Shown: positions 44,301 to 54,448 of the stretch, piece by piece
How the letters are laid out: every line of letters begins with the position of its first letter
Position numbering within the stretch: the first letter of the stretch is position 1
From: Apoderus coryli
Lineage: Eukaryota > Arthropoda > Insecta > Coleoptera > Attelabidae
DNA length: 64,000 nucleotides
Direction: 5' to 3'
NCBI GenBank assembly: GCA_911728435.2
Contig: OU452199.1
Location: 14,704,860-14,768,859, forward strand
Program-made: the position numbers and the translations under genes
Notes under the pieces: generated by a model
The model's database searches: none
Seen by the model: the letters and a program-made list of their open reading frames with translations, nothing else
What the model was told of the DNA's origin: nothing

Positions 44301-44405
44301 ACTCTGATGTAATGCCTCCAGCAACAAACTATGATTTGCCTTATGAAGCTCTGTTCCCCAGCAGAGATCAATGGATCCTGCATAGGAGGGAGTTGCAAAG
44401 TGCGG
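44283..44405 (-). repeat. dispersed repeat, copy 2
   Basis: Related to 18440-18570, sharing the CAGCATTTTGGGAATTAACT start and the GATCAATGGATCCTGCAT core. Origin unknown. Confidence 0.55.
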
Positions 44406-44569
44406 ACTATTGCTGATTCTATCAAATGTACACTATTGAAAATTTCGTATGGATTTAAAACAAGTGAACAATAATGCGGGCATATGCACATATTTCTTCT
44501 TTATATACATAACGTGGTTTGAGGAAATTCCTCTTTTTAAGAGGAAGCTGCAATAAAGGAATTTTAGAC

Positions 44570-44720
44570 CTGTAAACTCCACAAAAAATGTACAAAATTG
44601 TTTATTAAATAAAACGGGTGTCACCACTGAGCCCTATGGTAAACAACAGTTACACGGAACAGTTTCGAAGCTTGATCTTCGCCTTACTGAGAATCATCAT
44701 CTGACTCCAACGGATGTTTA
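44570..44720 (-). repeat. hammerhead-group end fragment, degenerate
   Basis: On the minus strand a CAGATGATGATTCTCAG start (C-A instead of C-T in the core) leads to CTTCGAAACTGTTCCG. Further on comes TTTTTTGTGGAGTTTAC, the same end word that follows the hammerheads at 4.7 and 10.2 kb. The ribozyme core is no longer valid. It is listed as a relative because of the shared end and spacing. Confidence 0.4.
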
Positions 44721-45369
44721 TAAAAAAAATATTATATAATAAAGTAATTTAAATAAATAAATGTTAAATACCTTTTAATAAATCAGAATCGTAGTTGTTC
44801 CTATGATATCAATAAATATATTTTGTAATATAAAAGGATTTAACAATCCAATATCGTGCTTCTTTCTTTATTCAACAGGCAATTTTTTATCTCATTGTCT
44901 GCATGCGTCACATTCCACAATAAGAAGTTCAAAAGATTTTTTAATGATATTTTAAAAGTTTTCACATCAACTTTCCACTGCATTAAGTTTACAGGGACTC
45001 AGACGTTGATTTGTCGACGAACTTTGTAATAGCACAACTTTTTTTTGTGTATATATAACAAGAATATAAGAATATATACTTCAATAAAAGTTATACACAA
45101 ACGATAGGTAACATTCTGCAAACTGAAAGACAAAACCGACACACTTCCGACACCAGAGTTGATTTACAGTATTCCATGTTCAGGATTCAGACTTCCAAAG
45201 CTCTAAAATACCACTTCACACAAAAGTGATTGCAAACTAAATAAACATTCAGCAGAATACAACATCGATTCCTACAGGACATGTGCCTGATTTTAATAAA
45301 ATATCTGTACTACATATTCGAAAAAATAAAACAACGCGTCTTTTCCTACAAATGGTGGAAACAACACAA
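44721..45369. other. no recognisable gene
   Basis: AT-rich; nothing recognised. The last 13 bases plus the next few form the target duplication of the following insertion. Confidence 0.4.
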
Positions 45370-45449
45370 TTAAAAAGTCTTTAAGAATTGCTTGTTACAT
45401 AAAGCAACAAGACTTTAAGTTATGTTGGGAATTTGTTTCACACTACCAT

Positions 45450-45498
45450 GCTTTCACCAGGCGGCCGTTTCGTCGATCCACGACTCATCAGTGGTGAT
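45450..45498 (-). ncRNA. hammerhead ribozyme, one stem III base changed
   Basis: As the intact copy near 45810, but ACGGCCGC replaces ACGGCCGT, so the conserved U16.1 opposite A15.1 has become C. Stems I and II and the CTGATGA/GAA core are unchanged. Cleavage is probably reduced. Confidence 0.8.
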
Positions 45499-45785
45499 CG
45501 GTAGGCAGTGTGACCCAAATTTCAACATTTACAAAGAGCTTATACTAGCACGAGAATTGATTGAGAGAGAGATGTATTTGGCGACACCTAGCGTGAACAG
45601 GCAATATGCCGGGTGAAACACAGTTCACAACGATGGCCGGACAAGAAGCAACAACTCCATTACATCCTATTGCCAACACTAGATGCGCCCGAATCCCATA
45701 GCAGGGAGGCTTTATTTAAGAATTGCTTGTTACATAAAGCAACAAGACTTTAAGTTATGTTAGAAATTTGTTTCACACTACCATG

Positions 45786-45833
45786 CTTTCACCAGACGGC
45801 CGTTTCGTCGATCCACGACTCATCAGTGGTGAT
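45786..45833 (-). ncRNA. type I hammerhead ribozyme, intact
   Basis: Identical in core and stems to the ribozyme at 35145-35193: stem I TCACCA/TGGTGA, stem II GTCG/CGAC, stem III palindrome ACGGCCGT, cleavage after GTC. Cleavage is predicted between 45795 and 45794 on the minus strand. Confidence 0.92.
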
Positions 45834-46404
45834 CGGCAGGCAGTGTGACCCAAATTTCCAACATTTACAAAGAGCTTATACTAGCACGAGAATTGATTGA
45901 GAGAGAGATGTATTTGGCGACACCTAGCGTGAACAGGCAATATGCTGGGTGAAACACAGTTTCATCTCTCTCTCTTAAAAAGTCTTTGCTTTAACAACAT
46001 GTTAGTTTTGAGGTGCAGTCACTAGTGGCATTTGTGCTGAGATTCTAACATAAACACAATTATATACTTTTTGCAGACTTGGACTAGATGTTAATTCATC
46101 GGATTGGATCTATAGGGTGGAACTGGCTTCTGGTCCAAATATGACGTTTTATTCAAATGTCAAAAATTGCCCTTATTTATTAAAATTTTGAAAATTTTAT
46201 CTGAAAAAGTTGTTTGCTTTTGTATTTTCCATCGAGGTTTAAAATTTAGTCAAAAATTCTTTTTTATATGTCAAATTTTTTAAAATTTGATTCTCTTTAA
46301 TACAAATCTACATCCATTTTAAACTGTTGTGATATGTTATTATTTTTATGTGATTAAATTTTTCATTGATGATATTTTTTGTATTATGTAAATCACAATT
46401 TTGG

Positions 46405-46452
46405 CTTTCCTCCTGATGAAGTCAACGATGTTTGACGAAATATAGAGGCTTT
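46405..46452 (+). ncRNA. type I hammerhead ribozyme with AUAU stem III
   Basis: CCTC (46409-46412), CTGATGA (46413-46419), stem II GTCAA/TTGAC, GAA, ATAT as a 4-nt palindromic stem III (46440-46443), A46444 as the cleavage base, then GAGG pairing with CCTC. All core bases are present. No copy of the ribozyme on the other strand and no end motif lie nearby, so its parent element is unclear. Confidence 0.75.
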
Positions 46453-48404
46453 CAGATGAAGTTGTTTTTTATTGAGCTAACAGACCTAAAGCGAAAGCTT
46501 TGATATACAATATTATAAGTACGGTCTAAAAATAATAACAATATATACATCAAGAGCAATATAATTAACCTGAAAACTCATTTTGTGCTAATGCTAACTT
46601 AGTGTTCACTTATTCTTTTAGCTATCTGCAGGCTATGTAGACTTTGTTAATATCATGATGATTATCTATTCAGTAATTCAATTATTACAAGTCATTGTTT
46701 ATTTTCATATTATTATTTTTTACTTTTGTTCTGTTTTCTTTCTCGTTCTTTTTGAAGGATGTTTTTTTGCCAACACTTATTTATTTTTCTAATTAAACTT
46801 TTTTTTAGTCTCTATGACAACACTTAACAATCATTATATAATATAATCGAACATATTATCTACGGTGATAATATACAGAGCTTTTAACAGTCATTCCCAT
46901 ACACGTTATTTTTTGTCTAAAGAATGGTACATCAAAATACATTTAAAAAAAATAAGTCTAGTAAGCATTTATCTGGTTCAACATATATTCATGTAACACA
47001 TTTGGCAGTCCTGAGTATAATGCCATTAGTAACTCCGATAGGTAGTGTGTAAATAGTAGATATTGAATTTTTTAAGTTCAAAAACGATAAGAGAAAATTT
47101 GGCCCCAACAAAATTGTACATGAAAATTTATTTTAGACTTTATTTGTTGACTTTTCATACATACATTTTACATTACATTTGAAGTCCAATTTATTTCTAA
47201 ACAAAATTATTATTTTAAATATATGGGATATATTCAAATAATCCATCAGTGCACTATAAAGACGATGTTGAAGAAGGAAATCTTTTACAAGCTTAGTGAA
47301 TTATTTTCACCTCAATAACCTGACATTTACATTAGGAAACAAATCGATAAGTTAATTATACAATATTATATCTAATTTATTCTGACGATGAGACGCACAA
47401 ATTCTTGAGATAAGGTTTTTGGCATACCTTTGTATTATAGTTATGAATATCTGAATGAACTGGAAACTGGAATATTGCTAATTTTCGAATGAATATCTAC
47501 TTAGTAAACTCTAAAAACATGGTAACGGCATAGTCATGCATTTTAGAAATAACGAATGACAATAATAATTATCACAATGCTTTGCACTGTAGACAATATG
47601 TAAAGCCGCCTTTTGAAGCACAAAAACTCTGTGGTCCGAGACAAAACCGTCCCAACAGTATTATCCCATATTATGTCAAATGACAATTGATTAAGGAAAA
47701 GTAGACTATTCTCAAAACATCGCTATACACTGAAAAAAATATTGTACGTAAACCCAATGAATGGTTGTCATCAATATTGTGAACATTAATATTATGAATT
47801 GGTCACTGTTACAATGAATTTTGATCATAAATTAATAATTTCATACATAGAAACAATGTACGATGAAACATTAATCCATAAATGCAAGACATCGAAAATT
47901 TATGTTTTTTTTCATCAATATAATGTCACTATTTAGTGCTTCAATGTTTTAAATTTATTAATTTATGCTCTTCGCCTTTAACACAATAATTTGTAAATCA
48001 TACACCTATGAACAGCGAACATAAAAACTAATAAACGATCATCGTTGATTCAATGGATGCTAAGCATTAATTTTACGAACTTAACCATTAAATTCTGAAT
48101 AACGCGCGCAAATCAATGCACCCGGACCATAGACTGAATACTCAAAATATTGACATTATGACATTCTCATAGACTTTTTGTTTACGCGTCCTTTTTGTTT
48201 TGTTTAGTTAAATGTATACAGTTGAAAAGTGAAGTGTGTTCCTAAATCTATTTTTAAAATTTGTTCCCAAATAATACAACAAATGTAGAAATATAAGGTA
48301 AGTAGTAATCCTTTTATATAAGTACCATTTAGTAAAGTACAAAACTAAAGTCAGTTTAAAACGAAAAAAAACACAGTGCGGTATTCCTTTGTAATGTTGA
48401 AAAC
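46453..48404. other. no recognisable gene
   Basis: About 1.9 kb of AT-rich DNA with only short frames. I found no conserved motif, tandem repeat or matched terminal repeat. Confidence 0.4.
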
Positions 48405-48620
48405 CCGCCGATAGGTACGAGGGGAGAAATTTTATGGGCTCTTCATGGATATTTAGTGCTATCCGCTAAGCTATCTTCCAAAGGTGCCAGTGGAAAGATA
48501 AGCCATTTAAAGTACACAATAAAAGACTCTCAAGAATCTTTATTTTGTGCTAAAACAGTTCAAGAAATAGAAGAACATATAATAAACCTTAAAGGAAGAA
48601 AATCTGCAATTCAACCGTAA
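48405..48620 (+). pseudogene. unidentified exon-like open segment
   Basis: A 71-codon frame without its own ATG (NPPIGTRGEILWALHGYLVL, LSSKGASGKISHLKYTIKDS, EIEEHIINLKGRKSAIQP) ends at a TAA. Codon use and composition look coding. I do not recognise the protein. It could be the last exon of a host gene or the C-terminus of an unknown element. The T/A-rich 5' flank has no decisive splice acceptor. Confidence 0.3.
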
Positions 48621-48675
48621 TTATGGGTTCTATAAGTCTATTCTAAAGGCGCACACTGTTTACTTAAAAACCTGT

Positions 48676-49740
48676 TATTTTGATTAATAATAATAATATA
48701 ATAAATGACTTTATTGAGAACTTAGAAAAGTTACACAAAAGGCGAAGTCGATGCACAGCCTCCTCTCTTAACATATTAGCAATACTAAAGATAACTGCAT
48801 AATAATAACAACAACAAAAACCCTGATACATAAAAAAGGCAATGCTTCCTGGATGCCCTGCGGCACTACGCAATGTCCTGGGCCCAGACACTGCCGTTCC
48901 CAAAATGACAACCTGACTTCTATCATTCACATATGTTCCGAGTAGAGACACAGCAGACTCCCCAAGCCCAGGTAACCCACAATGGCCAGCAACAAACCAT
49001 GACCAATGCGGTCAAATGCCCCTTGCGTAGTCCAACAGCAGCAATGCCGTCAATCGACCCTGATTTACCGCCCCCAATGCATCATCCAGTATTTTAAGTC
49101 ATGTCGTGGAGCAACTGTGACCCTGACGGAACCCAGACTGGACCTCCGACAACAACCCATGCCCATCAAAATATGTTTTCATTTGATTGCAGATCACTCT
49201 CTCAATAACCTTGGGGATCCCTGGGAGTATATTAATCGGTCTATAAGATCCTTAAATGTTGATGGAGTTTTAGTTTTGGGATTGGAATGACATTGGCTTC
49301 TTTCCAACATGTTGGGAAGTTCCTCGTTTCTATATAGTAATTAACTAGATGCTGTATAAAGGGCATTATAAACGGACAACTACTAGCATATTAATACTGA
49401 TCATGTCACTGCCTACAGCATTTGACTTAATCCCAAGCAATTCATCAAGTATCTCCCCATGATCCACCAATGTAAATTCAAAGTTAATATCAGGCCTAAT
49501 TTTATTACCTAAGTAAAAATTGATCGTTCCTGGGTCCGGGTTGTTGGTAGAAGTCGCCACAAAAAATCATTAATATTATCAACATCATGAATAAAAGACG
49601 GTATTGTGATATTTTCCCTTGCATAAATGTTTAGATCTCGAAATAATTTCCAATTTTGTTTAGAAGAATTTCCGCGGACTTTAGTTTCCAAATATAATTT
49701 TTCCTCCCTTTTCACCTCAGACGACAGACGAATCTGACAT
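48676..49740 (-). pseudogene. non-LTR reverse transcriptase, 3' part deleted
   Basis: Read on the minus strand from 49715: NWKLFRDLNIYARENITIPS (linker), LGIKSNAVGSDMISI, then after a shift NILPGIPKVIERVICNQMKT. It continues with LLSEVQSGFRQGHSCSTTLK and LTALLLLDYARG, the reverse transcriptase blocks up to the first catalytic Asp. Then come a stop and LLGTYVNDRSQVVILG. The YADD part and the thumb are deleted. The 3' UTR (48676-48830) has the AAAGGCGAAGTC word and a TAATAATAATAATATAAT tail shared with other copies here. Confidence 0.7.
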
Positions 49741-50044
49741 GTTTAGCATTTAATATTAACTAAATTAAAAATAAAGCCTTTAGATTTCAAGTGTCGTACA
49801 AATATGATTTAATTTATTTACAAAGCAGGTGCATCAAATCAATGGACGTACAGCAAGATAATTTTGAGTCTTATTTGGGCTTTTAAATTCTCTAACCATT
49901 GGTACTAGTATATTTGAACCATACTGCACTCTGCAGTACACATAATACACATGTACCTATATGCTCGCGATTATTGATTGAATACAGAACAATAATCTCA
50001 ATCTTTCGTAATAATTTCCGGCGAACACAATTACGTAAAACAAT
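49741..50044. other. no recognisable gene
   Basis: AT-rich spacer between a retroelement fragment and a minisatellite. Confidence 0.4.
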
Positions 50045-50410
50045 TATTATAACCCAATGTAATAATCAGCTAACATTGGTTTAACGTACAAAAGTCATAG
50101 ATTCATGTTTCTCGTTCGTAACATTAATAACCTTCAGACATCGGTTTAATGTACAAAAGTCATAGATTAATGTTCATCGTTCGTAACATTAATAACCTTC
50201 AGACATCGGTTTAATGTACAAAAGTCATAGATTAATGTTCATCGTTCGTAACATTAATAACCAGCTAACATCGGTTTTACGTATTGGAGACATAAACTAA
50301 TCTTCATCGTTCGTAACATTAACAACCTGGTAACATCGTTGTAACGTACAGGAGTTATAAATTAATGTCCATCATACGTAAGATCAATAACCGGCGAGCA
50401 TAAATTTATG
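50045..50410 (+). repeat. 65-bp minisatellite, about 5.5 copies
   Basis: The unit includes AACATTAATAACCTTCAGAC, then CGGTTTAATGTACAAAAGTC, then ATTAATGTTCATCGTTCGT. The middle two copies are nearly identical, and the outer ones diverge to either side. No protein is implied. Confidence 0.85.
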
Positions 50411-50414
50411 TTCT

Positions 50415-50990
50415 TTATTTATTAATTCAACGTACAGAATTCGCTACCGAATTTATGTACGAACGGTATTATGTCACCCATCATCGGCTCAAATTTAATG
50501 TTGACGTTCATTGATTTGAAGCACTTTTTTATTAATATCACGTACACTTTTCGGTTCAGTGTACTGAATAGAAAACCGAAGTTGCCCCAACAAGTATATT
50601 TGGCTAGATAGTCGGAAGTAAAGTTTGTTGACATAACTGATCTGGAGTCAAGTATTACTCCCAGCAGCTTTAGCGGATCAGATCTGGGAACCCACTTGTC
50701 GGTACCAAAAAAAAAATATTTTGATTTTTTGGCAATTAGCTTTAAACTGTTTAGCGTTAAACCCATATTTCGGCTGTATTAACACAGATTTTTCTTGTAA
50801 TGTCATTTCTTCTAGTCATAAGGTGCTATCATCCGCAATTAGTCCACTATTGCCCAATGAGTTGACAGTGTTCGGTAGGTCATTTATGTATAGACAAAAT
50901 AATATTGGGGCCAAAACAGAGCCGTGGGGAACAGCGTGCTTCATAGTCACAAAGCACGAGTCTGCATTATCTAACGAAATAAACTGTTGC
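50415..50990 (-). pseudogene. Jockey-like reverse transcriptase, 3' half
   Basis: Minus strand: QQFISLDNADSCFVTMKHAV, then PHGSVLAPILFCLYINDLPN (B block), NSGLIADDSTLMT (the YADD block with Tyr changed to Ile), and LGVILDSR in the thumb. It stops near 50422. The other half lies at 56498-56720, beyond a 5.5-kb repeat array. The joined codons at the junction are in frame. Confidence 0.8.
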
Positions 50991-53900
50991 CCTCGAGGCA
51001 CGAATAGCTCTCCATATTTAAGTGTAAAACTAATAATTTTATGACCTTTTTGTCATTTATCTAAAATTTATATATATTTTTTTTTTGTTTTAGACATCAG
51101 CTATTTTTGTTAAATATCGGGTTTTGTTTCTTTTTCTTCTCTTTGGAGGCAGTATTTATACGTACATATTTTATATTTCAGATCTTCTACGCCAAGTTGA
51201 AAATAGTTGATTTTTTTATAATAAAATTTATTTTGCCTCCTTTTCTACTATTTACGAAGGCCTATGTAAACAAAATTGTTATGCTGCATGTTGTAGGTTA
51301 CCTCATATCAAAGCTATATATATAATTAGCTAATTTTTCTGTTATATTTGGCTTTTTTTTTCGTTTTGACCCTTTTTTACACTATTTTCAAACGCCTGTG
51401 TAAACCAGTTCATTTATGTAACATTTTTTAGGTTATATTCTATTACAACTATGAAAAATCATTCCGTATTTCGAATAAGCTTAAGAAGTATATATTTTTT
51501 ATTTCGACCCCTTTTACACTATTTACGAACGCCTATGAAAACAAGTTATTTATAAGACATTTTATAGGTTATATTCTATCAAAGCTATAAATAACTAGTA
51601 AATATTTCTGCTATTTTTAAGAAGTACATTTTTTTCTAACCTTTGTACCCCATTTTACACTATTTTCGAACGCCAATGTGGTCTAATATTTTATGTACAA
51701 TATTTTAGGTTATATTCAATTAAATGCGTAAAAAATTATACAGTATTTCGGATAAGTTTAAGAACTATGATTTTTTTTATTTTTGAACCCCCTTTTATTC
51801 CCCTTGCCTACGCTCAATGTTAATCACCACCTATAAATATCCTGTAGTATTTTCGTACCAAATATGTTTAAAATCCGTTAAGTGGTTTTTGAGTTATTAC
51901 GGATACAAGTTTTTTCTGGCCCTTCTATAGAATTTTCACGGACGCCTATGGTACATTAATTTTTAGTCGTGTATTTTTAACTCCAATTCAACTAGTTAAA
52001 TATAAAAAAAAATTACATTTTCGAACGCCTGTGTGAACCAATTTTTTTATGGAATATTTTTTAGCTTATATTGTATCACAACTATGAATAATTATTCCAT
52101 ATTTCGAATAAGTTTAGGAAATATATATTTATGTTTTGACCCCTTTTCCACTATTTACGAACGCCTATGAAAGTAAGTTATTTATGACACATTTTATAGG
52201 TTATATTCTATCAAAACTATAAATAACTAGTTAATATTTCTGCTATGTTTAAGAAATACGTTTTTTTTTAAATCTTTTTTACCCCATTTTACACTATTTT
52301 CGAACGCCAATGTGGTATAATATTTTATGTTTAATATTTTAGGCTATATTCAATCATATGCGTAAAAAATTATGCAGCATTTCGGATAAGTTTAAGAACT
52401 ATGATTTTTTTTAATTTTTAAACCCTCTTTTAAACCCCTTGCCTACGCTCAATGTTTCCCAAAATCTAATCAGCTCCTTGCCATGTCCAATAGTATTTTT
52501 GTACCAAATTTGGTTAAAATCTGTTAAGCGGTTTTTGCGTTTTCGTGCATACAGACAGACAGACATTTTTTTAAACTACTTATTAGCTCTCCATATCATA
52601 TATGTAATATATGTATATATGGAGACTATTAGTTTCACGAAAAAAAAAATTTTTTTAATTTCACCGGAAATACTTGTTTTTGGTCATTTTATACATAAAC
52701 TAGCTGTTGCCCTCGAGGCACGAATAGCTCTCCATATTTAAGTGTAAAAGTAATAATTTTATGACCTTTTTGTCATTTATCTAAATTTAATAAATTTTTG
52801 TTTTGTTTTAGACATCAGCTATTTTTTTTTAAGTATCGGGTTTTGTGCCTTTTTCTTCTCTTTGGAGGCACTATTTATACGCAGATATTTTATATTTCAG
52901 ATCTAGGAAAAGTTCTTCAATGCAAATTAATTGATTTTTTTTAGTTTTATTATAAAATTTATTTTGCCCCCTTTTCTACTATTTACGAACGCCTATGTAA
53001 ACAAAATTGTTATGCTGCATGTTGTAGGGTATCCGTTAAGTGGTTTTTGAGTTATCACGGATACAAATTTTTTCTGACCCTTTTATAGAATTTTCACGGA
53101 CGCCTATGCAACATTAATTTTTGTCGTGTATTTTTAACACCAATTGAACTAGTTAAATATAAAATTTTTTACATTTTAATTTTTTTTTTATTTTACCCCT
53201 TTTTTTACTATTTACGAACGCCTATGTAAATAAAAATTTTATGCTGCATTTTTTAGGTTATCTTATATGAAAGCTATATATAATTAGCCAATTTTTCTGG
53301 TATATTTGGGTAACATTTTTTTTTCGTTTTTGACCCTTTTTTAAGACTATTTTCGAACGCCTGTGTGAACTAATTCTTTTATGTAACATTTTTTAGGTTA
53401 TATTCTATCACAACTATAAAAAATTATTCAATATTTCGGATAAGTTTAAAAACTATGATATTTAAAATTTTTTAACCCTCTTTTAAACCCCTTGCCTACG
53501 CTCAATGTTAATCACCACCTATAAATATCCTGTAGTATTTTCGTACCAAATGTAATTAAAATCCGTTAAGTGGTTTTTGAGTTATCACGGATACAAATTT
53601 TTTCTGACCCTTTTATAGAATTTTCACGGACGCCTATGGTACATTAATTTTTGTCGTGTATTTTTAATACCAATTCATCTAGTTAAATATAAAAAATTTT
53701 ACATTTTATTTTTTTTTTATTTTACCCCTTTTTCTACTATTTACGAACGCCTATGTAAATAAAAATTTTATGCTGCATTTTTTAGGTTATCTTATATCAA
53801 AGCTATATATAATTAGCCAATTTTTCTCGTATATTTGAGAAACATTTTTTTTTCGTTTTTGACCCTTTTTTTAAACTATTTTCGAACGCCTGTGTGAACC

Positions 53901-54413
53901 AATTCTTTTATGGAATATTTTTTAGCTTATATTGTATCACAACTATGAAAAATTATTCCATATTTCGAATAAGTTTAGGAAATATATATTTTTTATGTTT
54001 TGACCCCTTTTCCACTATTTACGAACGCCTATGAACGTAAGTTATTCATGACACATTTTATAGGTTATATTCTATCAAAACTATAAATAACTAGTTAATA
54101 TTTCTGCTATTTTTAAGAAATACGTTTTTTTTTAATCTTTTTTACCCCATTTTACACTATTTTCGAACGCCAATGTGGTCTAATATTTTATGTTCAATAT
54201 TTTAGGTTATATTCAATTAAATGCGTAAAAAATTATGCAGTATGTCGGATAAGTTTAAGAACTATGAATTTTTTTAATTTTTGAACCCTCTTTTAAACCC
54301 TTTGCCTACGCTCAATGTTTCCCAAAATCTAATCAGTTCCTTGCCATGTCCAATAGTATTTTTGTACCAAATTTGGTTAAAATCTGTTAAGCGGTTTTTG
54401 CGTTTTCGTGGAT

Positions 54414-54448
<35 letters not shown>

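Larger units (their letters stand above)
45383..45974 (-). mobile_element. retrozyme-like tandem dimer with hammerheads
   Basis: It is flanked by TTAAAAAGTCTTT at 45370-45382 and 45975-45987 (13-bp target duplication). It contains one complete unit of about 335 bp followed in the same direction by a partial second unit. Each unit has AATTGCTTGTTACATAAAGC, a hammerhead and GGCGACACCTAGCGTGAAC. The outer right end is an inverted CATCTCTCTCTC, as in the 35082 copy. The distance between equivalent cleavage sites is 335 nt. It is non-coding; it would need another element's reverse transcriptase. Tandem hammerhead repeats of this size match what is known of animal retrozymes. Confidence 0.88.

Noticed and set aside
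50045..50410. CRISPR-like array
   Set aside because: The 65-bp units are contiguous without spacers, and the DNA is eukaryotic.
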